Part shown: piece after piece, positions 26,772 to 35,663 of the stretch | Layout of the letters: the number at the start of each line of letters is the position of its first letter | Numbering within the stretch: position 1 is the stretch's first letter | Assembly (NCBI RefSeq): GCF_000421825.1 | Contig: NZ_ATXT01000004.1 | Location: 1-44,524, forward strand | Origin: Humibacter albus DSM 18994 | GTDB lineage: Bacteria; Actinomycetota; Actinomycetes; Actinomycetales; Microbacteriaceae | Direction: 5' to 3' | Length of the DNA stretch: 44,524 nt | The notes under the pieces: generated by a model | Told to the model about the DNA's origin: nothing | Database searches by the model: none | What the model saw: only the letters and a program-made list of their open reading frames with translations | Program-made: the position numbers and the translations under genes

Positions 26772-28667
26772 TCAGCCCTCGGGCAGCCAGACCCTCATGT
26801 CGTCGACCGTGCGGTTGGCCCAGGCGAAGTACGGGATGCCGGTGAGTGCGTCGCCGCACGGGGTGCGCAACGAGACGGTGACGAGTCCGGGAAGTGCGAG
26901 CTCGCGCGCTTCGGCGACGGATGCCTCTGCCTGCTCGCTCAGCGACGCCGCGTCCACCGCGACGTCGTCGAGCACCAACCCTGGCTGGTCCTGCGCCTCG
27001 AAGGCGTACACGAGCGGGCCGCGCTCGACCGCGACTGTGCCGCGCAGGGCATCCACTCGCGAGTGCGGTCGTGTGATGCGTGGGGCGAGCGGCAGCTCGA
27101 GCACCAGGGCGTCGCCGGCCGCGAAGGATCGCGTGATCCTCGCGTAGCCGCCGGGTTGAGTCGCGGCGCCGTCGAGCGTCGCACCGGCCGCCCAAGCCGG
27201 GATCCGCAGGCTGAGCGTGACGGGCGCCTCCGGTGCGGCCACGACGGTCACGCGCACGCGACCGTTCCACGGGTAGGCGGTCTCGACGCGCAGTTCGAGG
27301 TCACCGGCGTCCGTGGTGGCACGCAGGGTTCCGGAGGCGTACTGGTGCAGCTGCACGCCGTCGCCGGTGCTGGTGGCGAGGTAGCCGCCGAGGCTCGAGA
27401 GCGTGCGCATGATGTTGGGTGGACAGCACGCGCATCCGAACCAGCGCAGCCGTCCGTTCTTCGGGTTGCGCTCCTCGTCGGCGTGCGCGTCGTGCCGCAC
27501 CTGCAGCGGGTTGACGTAGAAGTAGTCGCCACCGCGCAGCGAGACGCCGGCGAGAAAACCATTGAACAGCAGACGCTCGATCTGGTCGCCGTAGGATGCC
27601 TCGCCGGTCGCGAGCAGCATGCGCCACGCCCACTGCACGGCGCCGATCGCCGCGCAGGTCTCGGCATAGGCGCGGTCGGAGGGCAGCTCGTACTCGTCGC
27701 CGAACGCCTCCCCGTCCCAGCGTGCACCGAGTCCGCCGGTCACGTACTGCTTCGTGGCGGACATGTGGTCGTACTGTGCGCCGAGCGCGGCCAGCAGCGC
27801 GTCGTCGCCCGTCTCGATGGCCACGTCGGTCGCACCGGTCGTGAGGTAGACCGCGCGCACGGCGTGGCCCTCGAGCGTGGTGGCCTCGCGCACCGGAACA
27901 CGATCGGAGAGGTACGTGGAGTTGCCGCCAAACCGCTCGAGCGAATCATGCCCGCGTGCGTCGACGAACCACGCCGCCAGGTCGAGGTAGTCGCGCGTCC
28001 CGGTCTCACGGTAGAGCTCCACGAGCGCGGTCTCGATAACCGGATGCCCGTCCACGTCGCCGGCGGATCCCGTCGCGGATCGCGGCCCGAACTCGCGCAC
28101 GAGGTGGTCGGCGACCTTCACGGCGACGTTCAGCAGGTCGTCGCGGCCGGTGGCACGCTTCTGGGCGACGCCGGCCTGGATGAGGTGGCCGGCGCAGTAG
28201 TGCTCGTGGTTCCGCTCCGGATGTCCGTAGCGCTCGCCCTCGCGCCGCGGCACGACGGTGTTGAGGTATCCGTCGGACTCCTGGGCGGCGGCGACGAGCT
28301 CGGTCACGCGCAGCTGGTCGTCGAGGAGGGAGGAATCCGGTTCGCGCGCATACTCCCACGCCGCGGCCTCGAGCCACTTGTAGACGTCGGAGTCCGCGAA
28401 GATCGGCCCGATCACGTCGCCGTCGGCGCGACCGGCCGCGACCTCGAAGTTGTGCAGGTTGCCGGCGTCGTGCAGCTGTCGGAGGCCGTCCGGAATGGAG
28501 ACGTCGCGATTCGCGCGCTGGCGCTCGAGCCAGAACCCGTCGCCGAGGCGCACGTCGCTGAGCGCGAGCGGGCGCAGGGTGGTGGTGGCGCGGGGATGCG
28601 CCGGGCCGGCGACGGTCGGCGTTGTGGCATCGTCGGCGAGGTGGGAGTTGTCGGTGTCGATCGTCAC
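26772..28667 (-). CDS. GH127 beta-L-arabinofuranosidase, cytoplasmic
   Basis: This glycoside hydrolase of 631 residues lacks a signal peptide, so it acts inside the cell on imported oligosaccharides. Residues matching the zinc-thiolate site of the family's model enzyme (HypBA1 of Bifidobacterium) are present: Glu336 and Cys338 in AYAETCAAIG, and Cys414-Cys415 in GCACCPPN, one being the nucleophile. Family segments RLGDGFWLERQRANRDV and ESDGYLNT are also seen. GTG 28667 was chosen because CGAGGA lies seven bases upstream. It is divergent from a LacI regulator, with a palindromic operator between them. The expected product, L-arabinose, fits the transporter and araDBA genes downstream. Confidence 0.9.
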   Translation of the reverse strand: MTIDTDNSHLADDATTPTVAGPAHPRATTTLRPLALSDVRLGDGFWLERQRANRDVSIPDGLRQLHDAGNLHNFEVAAGRADGDVIGPIFADSDVYKWLEAAAWEYAREPDSSLLDDQLRVTELVAAAQESDGYLNTVVPRREGERYGHPERNHEHYCAGHLIQAGVAQKRATGRDDLLNVAVKVADHLVREFGPRSATGSAGDVDGHPVIETALVELYRETGTRDYLDLAAWFVDARGHDSLERFGGNSTYLSDRVPVREATTLEGHAVRAVYLTTGATDVAIETGDDALLAALGAQYDHMSATKQYVTGGLGARWDGEAFGDEYELPSDRAYAETCAAIGAVQWAWRMLLATGEASYGDQIERLLFNGFLAGVSLRGGDYFYVNPLQVRHDAHADEERNPKNGRLRWFGCACCPPNIMRTLSSLGGYLATSTGDGVQLHQYASGTLRATTDAGDLELRVETAYPWNGRVRVTVVAAPEAPVTLSLRIPAWAAGATLDGAATQPGGYARITRSFAAGDALVLELPLAPRITRPHSRVDALRGTVAVERGPLVYAFEAQDQPGLVLDDVAVDAASLSEQAEASVAEARELALPGLVTVSLRTPCGDALTGIPYFAWANRTVDDMRVWLPEG

Positions 28668-28735
28668 GTGATGTCCTCGTGGGTGGCGGGTTGGCGCAGC
28701 GGGTTCCACGCCCGCCTCGTGCGTATATCGGTCGA

Positions 28736-28756
28736 GAAACGTTTCCGAAACGTTCC
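28736..28756. promoter_or_regulatory. Twin LacI-type operator between the GH127 gene and its divergent regulator
   Basis: GAAACGTTTC (28736-28745) is a perfect palindrome, and GAAACGTTCC (28747-28756) follows one base later with a single change. CG-centred palindromes of this kind are typical LacI-family sites. The position, about 70 bases before the GH127 start and 125 before the regulator, suits control of both. Confidence 0.65.
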
Positions 28757-28881
28757 GAATGCAAGGCGAACCTAGCGAGATCTCGGTGCTCCCGTCAACC
28801 CTCTATTGACTGATACTGTAGGCGCATCCGTCGCGGAATGGAGTTTCCGTAGTGGACCCGATCGGCGAACGAAGGGGCACG

Positions 28882-29895
28882 ATGGCACAGAATGCGGAGC
28901 GCATGTTCGTTCGCGTCGCCGATGTCGCGGCCGAGGCGGGCGTGTCGACGGCGACCGCCTCGAAGGCTCTCAACAACACAGGCCAGTTGCGCGACTCGAC
29001 GAGAGATCGGGTGCTCCGAGCGGCTGAGCGGCTCGGTTTCGCCGAGCGCGGCATGCGAAGCGAGAGGGCGGAGCGCGCGGTCACCGTGGCACTGCTCACC
29101 GGCGACTCGGTCGGGCGCTTCAGCCTTCCGATCATGCTCGGGGCGGAGAACGCGCTGAGCGTCGGCGAGATCATGGTCCTGCTCTGTGACACGCGCGATG
29201 ACGCGCTTCGCGAGCAGTACTACCTCCGACGGCTCCTCGAGCAGCGGGTGGACGGCCTGATCGTCACCGGTCGCCGTACGGATCCGCGCCCTCCGCTCAA
29301 TGTCGGACTGCCCGTCGTCTACGCGCACGCCTCGTCGCTCGATCCCGCAAACACCTCCGTCGTGCCCGACGACGCGGCCGGCGCACGACTGGTGTTCAAG
29401 CACCTGACGAGTCTCGGCCGCACGGGGCTGGCGCACGTGACGGGTCCGAAGGATCATTTCAGCGCGACCGTGCGCGCGGAATCCATGGCGCACGTGGCGG
29501 AGGCGGGCGGCCATCCGCTCGTGCACGAGCCGCTGTACGGCGCGTGGAGCGAGGCGTGGGGCCGTGCCGCAGCGGACATCCTGCTCGATCACGCGAACAC
29601 GGTGCCGGATGCCATCACGTGCGGCAGCGACCAGATCGCGCGCGGCGTGGCGGAGCGGCTTCGGGAACGCGGGGTCGGCATCCCCGACGACATCGCCCTG
29701 ACCGGGTTCGACGACTGGGATGCCATGGTCGAGGGCACGCGGCCGCCCCTGACGACGGTGAACACGCGCCTCGGCGAGATCGGCAGGCTGTCTGCGGAAC
29801 TCCTGCTCGAGGCCATCGGCGGCGCTCCGCGCCCCGGGGTGGAACGGGTCGAACCGAGGCTGGTCACGCGAGGATCCACGCTCGGCGCGGTCTGA
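28882..29895 (+). CDS. LacI-family transcriptional regulator, probable regulator of the GH127 gene
   Basis: This 337-residue protein has an N-terminal LacI helix-turn-helix (VRVADVAAEAGVSTATASKALN) and a sugar-binding periplasmic-like core ending in IALTGFDDWDAMVEGTRPPLTTV. It starts at ATG 28882 with AAGGGG upstream; an earlier GTG at 28852 is less likely. It is transcribed away from the GH127 gene, and the shared operator at 28736-28756 suggests auto-control and control of the glycosidase. Its recognition helix differs from the two ara-type LacI proteins downstream, so it should read a different operator. The effector is unknown, presumably an arabinose-containing sugar. Confidence 0.88.
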   Translation: MAQNAERMFVRVADVAAEAGVSTATASKALNNTGQLRDSTRDRVLRAAERLGFAERGMRSERAERAVTVALLTGDSVGRFSLPIMLGAENALSVGEIMVLLCDTRDDALREQYYLRRLLEQRVDGLIVTGRRTDPRPPLNVGLPVVYAHASSLDPANTSVVPDDAAGARLVFKHLTSLGRTGLAHVTGPKDHFSATVRAESMAHVAEAGGHPLVHEPLYGAWSEAWGRAAADILLDHANTVPDAITCGSDQIARGVAERLRERGVGIPDDIALTGFDDWDAMVEGTRPPLTTVNTRLGEIGRLSAELLLEAIGGAPRPGVERVEPRLVTRGSTLGAV

Positions 29896-29998
29896 GCCGG
29901 GCCCGAGCCCCGGTCATCGCCGCGCGGCCCGCGAGCGCAGCGATGTATCGGGTTCGCCCCTGTGATGCAGGGTGAACGCCGGCCCGCGAGCCAGCGCC

Positions 29999-31018
29999 TC
30001 ACACGGTCGACGGCGGCATCGTCGACGCGCGCACGATGAGCTTGGGTGTGACGGGTGCGTCGAAGTGGGTGTCTTCACCGCGGAGTCTGCCGACGAGCAC
30101 GGAGACGGCGCGGCGTCCGAGCTCCTCGAAGTCCTGGCGGATCGTCGTGATCGGCGGGAGGTAGTGCGCCGCTTCGGGAACGTCGTCGAAACCGACCACC
30201 GAGAGATCCGCCGGAACACGCACGCCGGCCTCGCTCGCCGCGTGGATCACGCCCAGCGCCATCTGGTCGTTCGAGCAGAACACGGCGGTGGGCCGCGATT
30301 CGTGGATGCGGCGGAATGCCAGGTATCCCGACTCTGCCGACCAGTCTCCCTCGACGATGCACGTGAGCTCGGCACGGGCATCCGCCACGCTCTCATCGGT
30401 CCCGTTTCGACGCGCTTGGGCCTCCGTCCACGACAGGGGACCCGTCAGCATCGCCAGTCTGCGGTGGCCCAGCGCCACCAGGTGGTCGGCCGCCAGACGG
30501 GCGCCGAGCACGTTGTCCACCGAGAGACCGGCATCCTGCAGATGATCGGACTGAAGAAGGACGATCGGTATGCGCGTGCGCGTCACCATGATCGCTTCGG
30601 CCGACTTCGCCTCGGGTGCGAGCGCCGCGATGCCGTCGACGCCCTGGTGCACGAGGTGCAGAACCGCTTCGTGAAGTGAGGCCGGGTCGAGGCCGCGCGG
30701 GCTGGCGAGCAGCGTGGTGTAGCCGTGATCGCGGGCGGCGTTCTCGAACGCCGAGATGATGCTGGTCGGCCCGTAATGCGCGCCCTGAGCCGCGGCGACG
30801 ACCCCGATGGTCTGGCTTCGGCTGGTCGCCAGGATGCGCGCCGCGCGGTTGGGATGGAAGTCGAGTTGGTCGACCGCGTCGAGCACCCGTTGGCGCGTCG
30901 ACGGCCGGATGCTCGGGTGATCGTTGAGCACGCGGGAGACGGTCTGGTACGAGACGCCGGCCACGCGCGCGACGTCGCGGATGCTCGCCGCCTTCTGCGG
31001 TGGTGGACTCGTGGGCAT
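29999..31018 (-). CDS. LacI-family regulator, paralogue of the ara regulator; divergent from the sugar ABC operon
   Basis: This 339-residue protein begins with a LacI DNA-binding domain (IRDVARVAGVSYQTVSRVLND, FHPNRAARILATSRSQTIGV) and continues into a sugar-binding core with VVGFDDVPEAAHYLPPITTI near the end. It is very similar to the regulator at 34470-35492, with the same recognition-helix stretch YQTVSRVLND and near-identical C-termini (RASTMPPSTV against RASTMPPQTA). It is divergent from the ABC transporter operon at 31305, and the only clear operator between them is 31151-31165. It probably represses that operon in the absence of sugar. The ATG at 31018 has only a weak ribosome-binding site. 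Confidence 0.88.
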   Translation of the reverse strand: MPTSPPPQKAASIRDVARVAGVSYQTVSRVLNDHPSIRPSTRQRVLDAVDQLDFHPNRAARILATSRSQTIGVVAAAQGAHYGPTSIISAFENAARDHGYTTLLASPRGLDPASLHEAVLHLVHQGVDGIAALAPEAKSAEAIMVTRTRIPIVLLQSDHLQDAGLSVDNVLGARLAADHLVALGHRRLAMLTGPLSWTEAQARRNGTDESVADARAELTCIVEGDWSAESGYLAFRRIHESRPTAVFCSNDQMALGVIHAASEAGVRVPADLSVVGFDDVPEAAHYLPPITTIRQDFEELGRRAVSVLVGRLRGEDTHFDAPVTPKLIVRASTMPPSTV

Positions 31019-31150
31019 AGCACCGGAGATTATCCGACCACTCAGACCTTGGCGAGGTTCTTTCAACGTCTCGGAACCCGCTTCAGAGCGCCGGGCGTCA
31101 CAGTTTGGTAACGAGGGCCAGTGCTGACCGCGGCACATGGCTATGTTCAA

Positions 31151-31165
31151 TGCGAACCGGTCACA
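31151..31165. promoter_or_regulatory. Operator of the arabinose regulon in front of the ABC transporter operon
   Basis: TGCGAACCGGTCACA is an imperfect palindrome around CCGG. Its reverse complement, TGTGACCGGTTCGCA, occurs exactly at 35649-35663 before the ara operon. TATGTT, directly upstream (31142-31147), could be the -10 box, so a bound repressor would block transcription start. Confidence 0.72.
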
Positions 31166-31304
31166 TACGACCGTCCAGCAGGCTGCCCGCGATGGGGCGG
31201 ATCGAGTGGGACGGTGACGTGTGCCTCGGGCTCCACGGCTCCGTGCCGGGGTCTGCCGAGGGGAGGCCGGTCGTAGAGAGCAGTGAAAGTTCAAGGAGGA
31301 ACCA

Positions 31305-32414
31305 ATGTCGGATGACATCCAGATCGAGCCGGAACCGGGCGAGTCGCGACGCGAGTTCTCACGGCGGCGATTGATCCGGAACGTCGGGATCGCCGGGGTC
31401 GGGGTTCCCGCGCTCTCCGCACTTCTGGCGGCATGTACCGGTGGCGCCACCGCAGACGCGTCGTCCGGCGGTGGACCGTACCCCGGACACAAGAAGTACA
31501 AGTTCACTCTCGTCAACCACGTGACGACGAACTCGTTCTTCACCCCGACGAGGTTCGGTGCCGATGACGCGTGCGAGCTTCTGGGCTGCAGCTACAACTG
31601 GACCGGATCCGAGAACTCCATCGTCTCCGAGATGGTCAACGCGATGAACAGCGCCATCACGTCGAAGGTCGATGGAATCGGCGTTCCGGTCATCGACAAG
31701 ACGGCGTTCACCGGGCCGACCAAGAAGGCGCTCTCGGAGGGCATCCCGGTCATCTCGTACAACGCCAACCCGCCTGTCGGCAGCGACACTCCCGTCATGT
31801 CGTACATCGGTCAGGACCTGACGGCGGCCGGCACCGAGGCAGGCAAGCGCATTCTTCAGCAGGTCAAGGCCGGCGACACCGTCGCGTGCATGATCGCGAC
31901 ACCCGGTACCGGCAACATCCAGCCGCGTGCCGACGGTGCGAAGGCGGTGCTCGAAGATGCGGGCGTGAAGTTCGTGCAGGTGGCGACGGGTGCGGCCGAG
32001 GGCGCGGAGCTGTCAGCGGTCGAGGCGTGGTTCCAAGGGCACCAGAACGCCAAGTTCCTCTACGCCGTCGATGCGGGCAGCGGAATCGCCGTCGCGAAGA
32101 CCGTGGCCAAGTACGCCTCGACGGGCGTGAAGGGCTCGGGCTGGGATGTCGGCACACCGACCCTGCAGCAGGTCAAGGACAAGAACCTCGACTTCACCAT
32201 CGACCAGCAGGCCTACCTGCAGGGGTTCCTCTCGATCCTTCAGCTGTTCCTGTACAACGTCTCCGGCGGGCTCGTCGCTCCGGTGGAGACGAACACAGGT
32301 CTGAAGTTCGTGACCAGCAGTAACGTCGGTCCGTACCTCAACAGCAAGAACCGCTTCGAGGGTGCATCGAGCACCAAGAAGGTGCTGTCGGCGCCGTCGT
32401 CGATCCAGGAGTGA
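31305..32414 (+). CDS. Sugar ABC transporter substrate-binding lipoprotein, probable L-arabinose
   Basis: This 369-residue binding protein captures sugar outside the cell. A twin-arginine-like run (SRREFSRRRLIRNVG) precedes a hydrophobic stretch and the lipobox LLAAC with Cys44 as lipid attachment site. The rest is a periplasmic-binding-protein type 1 fold (Peripla_BP_4 group): FTLVNHVTTNSFFTPTRFGA, SKVDGIGVPVIDK, GIPVISYNANPP. The ATG at 31305 follows AAGGAGGAACCA, an excellent ribosome-binding site. It is first in a three-gene operon with a permease and ATPase, behind a regulon operator shared with araDBA. The substrate is inferred from that context. Confidence 0.9.
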   Translation: MSDDIQIEPEPGESRREFSRRRLIRNVGIAGVGVPALSALLAACTGGATADASSGGGPYPGHKKYKFTLVNHVTTNSFFTPTRFGADDACELLGCSYNWTGSENSIVSEMVNAMNSAITSKVDGIGVPVIDKTAFTGPTKKALSEGIPVISYNANPPVGSDTPVMSYIGQDLTAAGTEAGKRILQQVKAGDTVACMIATPGTGNIQPRADGAKAVLEDAGVKFVQVATGAAEGAELSAVEAWFQGHQNAKFLYAVDAGSGIAVAKTVAKYASTGVKGSGWDVGTPTLQQVKDKNLDFTIDQQAYLQGFLSILQLFLYNVSGGLVAPVETNTGLKFVTSSNVGPYLNSKNRFEGASSTKKVLSAPSSIQE

Positions 32415-32416
32415 AA

Positions 32417-33538
32417 GTGGGAACTCCCGTGGCAACTGCCTCAACCGAGGGGCGCGGCATTCCGGCCGCGCCCACCCGGCCCAGCCGCTGGCGGCGGCTC
32501 ATCCAGGGTCAGGAACTCGTCGTCACCCTCGTCGGGATCGCGCTGATCATCTTCTTCAGCGTCGCGACCTCGGCCTTCGCGACGGGATCCAACCTCTCGA
32601 CCGTGTCGGGTTACATCGCCCCGATCCTGATCCTCGCGGTGGCGGAGGTGCCCGTTCTGACGCTGGGCGAGATCGACCTGTCGGTCGGTGGCGTCTACGT
32701 GCTCTCGCCCTTCCTGGTGGTGTATCTGAACAATGCGGGCATTCCGCCGCTGCTCGGAATCATCATCACGCTGGTGATCGGCATCGTGATCGGCATCATC
32801 AACGGGTTGATCACCGTCTATCTGCGCGTACCGTCGTTCATCACCACGCTCGGTACGGTGTTCGCTCTGGAGGGCATCGTCCTGCTGTCGTCGAACGGCA
32901 TCCAGGTCAACCCCGTCGGCGGCGATACTCTCGCGCAGGTCCTGGGCGCCTGGCAGTTCTCATCGATCCTGTGGGCGCTGGGCATCGCGGTCGCTCTGCA
33001 CATCGTCTTCCGGCACACGAGCTTCGGTCTACACATCACGGCGACCGGTGGCAACGTGACGGCCTCCGCCGAGTCCGGCGTCAAGGTCGGATGGGTGCGC
33101 GTCGCGTGCTTCGCGATCTGCTCCTTGCTGGGCGCGTTCCTCGGCATCCTCGACGGATACCGCATCGGCAGCCTGAATCCGGGCACTGACGGCCTGACCC
33201 TGATGTTCTACGGAGTCGCGGCGGCCGTCGTCGGTGGCACCGCGCTGACCGGTGGCAAGGGAACGATCATCGGCGCGGCCATCGGTGCCATCGTCCTCGG
33301 CGTGCTGGAGGACGGGTTCAACATCATGGGCATCAACGCGTTCGCCTACCAGCTCGTGCTGGGCCTCGCCATCCTGGGCGCCATGATCCTCAACATCCAG
33401 ATGGACTCGCTTCGGGCAGGACGTCGGGGCGGCGGCAGAGCCAGGAAGAAGTCCGCTCGGGGTGCCGATCCCGGAGCAGGACAGTCGCTTCCGAGCGTCG
33501 AGGACGACTCGTCTCCGGAATCCGCTTCCACCCACTGA
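32417..33538 (+). CDS. Sugar ABC transporter permease (RbsC/BPD_transp_2 type)
   Basis: This 373-residue inner-membrane protein has about ten hydrophobic segments and the signatures of branched or simple sugar permeases: VPVLTLGEIDLSVGGVYVLS, VPSFITTLGTVFALEGIVLL, AAVVGGTALTGGKGTIIGAA. The C-terminal 45 residues are a polar cytoplasmic tail. GTG 32417 is favoured because GGAG lies five bases upstream. GTG 32411, which overlaps the previous stop, and GTG 32429 are alternatives. It is translationally linked to the binding-protein gene. Confidence 0.9.
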   Translation: MGTPVATASTEGRGIPAAPTRPSRWRRLIQGQELVVTLVGIALIIFFSVATSAFATGSNLSTVSGYIAPILILAVAEVPVLTLGEIDLSVGGVYVLSPFLVVYLNNAGIPPLLGIIITLVIGIVIGIINGLITVYLRVPSFITTLGTVFALEGIVLLSSNGIQVNPVGGDTLAQVLGAWQFSSILWALGIAVALHIVFRHTSFGLHITATGGNVTASAESGVKVGWVRVACFAICSLLGAFLGILDGYRIGSLNPGTDGLTLMFYGVAAAVVGGTALTGGKGTIIGAAIGAIVLGVLEDGFNIMGINAFAYQLVLGLAILGAMILNIQMDSLRAGRRGGGRARKKSARGADPGAGQSLPSVEDDSSPESASTH

Positions 33539-33598
33539 AACGTCGACGCCGAATCGCACTGCGAGCGCGAACGGCGTCAGAACAAGGGAATATTGGCA

Positions 33599-34384
33599 AT
33601 GGCCGATCAGACAAAGAACCAGGGCGGCAGCGTCCTGCGAATAGAAGAGATCTCGAAGAGCTTCGGTCCCGTCTCCGCGCTGGAGGGGGTGACACTCCAC
33701 CTCGAGCCGGGGGAGGTTCTCGGCCTCGTGGGGTCCAACGGTGCAGGCAAGTCGACGCTGGTGAAGATCATCACCGGGTATTACCAGCCCGACGGCGGGC
33801 GCATCTGGGTCGACGGGGAACCTGTCGAGTTCAAGTCGGTCGACGACGCCCGGGCGCACGGCATCGAGACCGTGTTCCAGGACCTGGCGCTCGTGGACGA
33901 GCTCTCCGTCTACCACAACCTCTTCTTGAACCGGGAGCTGACCGTCGGACGCGGCCTCCGATTCCTGCGGAACAAGCGGATGAAGGAAGAGGCGCGGCGG
34001 TATCTGTCAGACATCCAGGTGAGCATCCCCTCGGTCGACACACCGGTCGAGAAGCTGTCAGGTGGGCAACGGCAGGCCATCGCCGTCGCGCGTGCCACCC
34101 GGCAGCCCGGAATGAAGATCCTGTTGCTCGATGAGCCGCTCGCCGCGATGGGAGCGAGGGAGGCGTCCCTGATCATCGCGCTCGTCAAGAACCTCGCGCG
34201 TGAGCACGGGGTGTCGATGCTCGTCGTCGACCACAACTACACGCACATCTTCGAGCTGTGCGACCGCATCAACGTCATCGAACAGGGCCGGGTCACCCTC
34301 GACAAGCGCGTCGAGGAGACCTCGCTGGGCGAGCTCACCGAGTTCATGCTCACCTCGTACAAGCAGCAACTGCAGTACGGCTGA
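33599..34384 (+). CDS. Sugar ABC transporter ATPase, single nucleotide-binding domain
   Basis: This 261-residue protein powers the transporter. It shows Walker A (LVGSNGAGKSTLVKI), signature (KLSGGQRQAIAVAR), Walker B (KILLLDEPLAAMG) and the switch His in VVDHNYTHIFELCDR. It has one ATPase domain, unlike RbsA/AraG-type proteins with two fused domains, so it should act as a homodimer like FrcA. ATG 33599 follows AAGGGA. It lies 60 bases after the permease and is convergent with the ara regulator gene, with a double hairpin between them. Confidence 0.92.
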   Translation: MADQTKNQGGSVLRIEEISKSFGPVSALEGVTLHLEPGEVLGLVGSNGAGKSTLVKIITGYYQPDGGRIWVDGEPVEFKSVDDARAHGIETVFQDLALVDELSVYHNLFLNRELTVGRGLRFLRNKRMKEEARRYLSDIQVSIPSVDTPVEKLSGGQRQAIAVARATRQPGMKILLLDEPLAAMGAREASLIIALVKNLAREHGVSMLVVDHNYTHIFELCDRINVIEQGRVTLDKRVEETSLGELTEFMLTSYKQQLQYG

Positions 34385-34443
34385 GCCGTCGGGACGGCTC
34401 GTGGAGGCGGCCCCGTGGAGACGGCCGTGGCGTCGCCTCCACG
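34383..34443. terminator. Double hairpin between the ABC operon and the ara regulator gene
   Basis: GAGCCGTC and GACGGCTC (34383-34400) form one hairpin that overlaps the ABC stop codon. CGTGGAGGCG (34400-34409) pairs with CGCCTCCACG (34434-34443) as a second. Lying between convergent genes, they may terminate both transcripts. Confidence 0.65.
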
Positions 34444-34469
34444 GGCCGTCTTGCACGGTGCCCGCGGGC

Positions 34470-35492
34470 TCAGGCAGTCTGCGGAGGCATCGTGGATGCT
34501 CGCACGACGAGCTGCGGCGTGACGGGGGTGTCGAATCGGGTGTCTTCTCCGCCGAGGCGCCCGATGAGAACGGTGACGGCACGGCGTCCGAGCTCCTCGA
34601 AGTCCTGACGGATCGTGGTCAGCGGCGGAAGGTAATGCGCCGCCTCGGGGACGTCGTCGAAGCCGACGACCGAGAGATCCGCCGGAACGCGCACCCCGCG
34701 TTCGGATGCCCCGTGGATCAGGCCGAGCGCCATCTGGTCGTTCGCGCAGTACACCGCCGTCATGCCGAGCGAGTGCAGGCGCTGATAGGCGAGGTATCCC
34801 GCCTCCGCCGTCCAATCGCCGGTTTCGACGGCGACCGGGTCGAGTCCGGAATCGGCAAGCGTCTCCAGAAAGCCGCGCAGGCGGCCGTCCGCCTCGGCCC
34901 AGCCCTCGGGGCCGCGCACCGTGGCGATGCGCCGGTGCCCCAGGCTCACGAGATGCCGAACGGCGAGGGATGCTCCGAGCGCGTTGTCGACGGAGAGACC
35001 GGCCGAATCGGAGTCGGCCTGGTTCTGCACGAGTGCGATCGGCACGGGAACCCGCACCGACTTGATCGCCTCGGTCGACTGCGTCTGAGGTGCAACGGCC
35101 ACGATCCCCTCAACGCCCTCGGCGATGAGCCGCTCCATGGCATCCGCGAGGGACGACGCGTCGACGTTGCGCGGGTTCGCGAGGAACGTCGAATAGCCGT
35201 GTTCCCGCGCGACATCCTCGGTCGCGCTCACGATGCTCGTCGGGCCGTAGTACGAGCCGTGTACCGCGGCGATCACGCCGATGGTGCGACTGCGGCTAGT
35301 CGCCAGCATGCGAGCGGCGCGGTTCGGACGGAAGCTCAACTCCGCCATGGCGTCGAGAACCCTCTGCTTGGTCGTCTCGCGGATGTTCGGGCGGTCGTTC
35401 AGAACCCGCGAAACCGTCTGGTATGAAACGCCGGCGAGTTTCGCGACATCGTGGATGCTCGCCGGTCGGAGCCTCGCGGGGTCGTTCACCAT
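34470..35492 (-). CDS. LacI-family regulator of the arabinose operon
   Basis: This 340-residue protein has a LacI helix-turn-helix (IHDVAKLAGVSYQTVSRVLND, FRPNRAARMLATSRSRTIGV) and a sugar-binding domain ending VVGFDDVPEAAHYLPPLTTI. It is divergent from araDBA, and three copies of the same operator lie in the shared upstream region, one only about 50 bases before its own start. This suggests autoregulation together with repression of araDBA, relieved by arabinose or a derivative. It is a close paralogue of the regulator at 29999-31018. ATG 35492 was chosen although GGAGG lies 17 bases upstream, rather far for a ribosome-binding site. Confidence 0.9.
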   Translation of the reverse strand: MVNDPARLRPASIHDVAKLAGVSYQTVSRVLNDRPNIRETTKQRVLDAMAELSFRPNRAARMLATSRSRTIGVIAAVHGSYYGPTSIVSATEDVAREHGYSTFLANPRNVDASSLADAMERLIAEGVEGIVAVAPQTQSTEAIKSVRVPVPIALVQNQADSDSAGLSVDNALGASLAVRHLVSLGHRRIATVRGPEGWAEADGRLRGFLETLADSGLDPVAVETGDWTAEAGYLAYQRLHSLGMTAVYCANDQMALGLIHGASERGVRVPADLSVVGFDDVPEAAHYLPPLTTIRQDFEELGRRAVTVLIGRLGGEDTRFDTPVTPQLVVRASTMPPQTA

Positions 35493-35544
35493 AAGGGGAG
35501 CGTAATGCACCTCCGGCGGCCGGAAAGTAGTTTCCGCGAACAAT

Positions 35545-35559
35545 TGTGACCGTTTCGCA
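35545..35559. promoter_or_regulatory. Arabinose regulon operator, regulator-proximal copy
   Basis: TGTGACCGTTTCGCA differs by one base from the exact operator at 35649-35663. It lies about 53 bases before the regulator start and 79 bp from the next operator centre, which is suitable for autoregulation or looping. Confidence 0.65.
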
Positions 35560-35589
35560 AATTGCTCATAACATTCCGGTAACGCGGTG

Positions 35590-35618
35590 TTATGGTCCGC
35601 CTGGCTCGTGGCTAGGCT
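35590..35618 (+). promoter_or_regulatory. Candidate promoter of the araDBA operon
   Basis: TTATGG (35590-35595) and TAGGCT (35613-35618) are separated by 17 bases. Two operators start immediately downstream, where a bound repressor would cover the transcription start. Confidence 0.5.
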
Positions 35619-35622
35619 CCGA

Positions 35623-35663
35623 CACGAACCGGTCACAACGGCACACTGTGTGACCGGTTCGCA
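35623..35663. promoter_or_regulatory. Paired arabinose regulon operators just downstream of the ara promoter
   Basis: CACGAACCGGTCACA (35623-35637) and TGTGACCGGTTCGCA (35649-35663) point towards each other; their 12-base halves GAACCGGTCACA and TGTGACCGGTTC are exact inverted repeats. Centres are 25 bp apart. The same motif is at 31151-31165 and, with one change, at 35545-35559. Confidence 0.8.
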
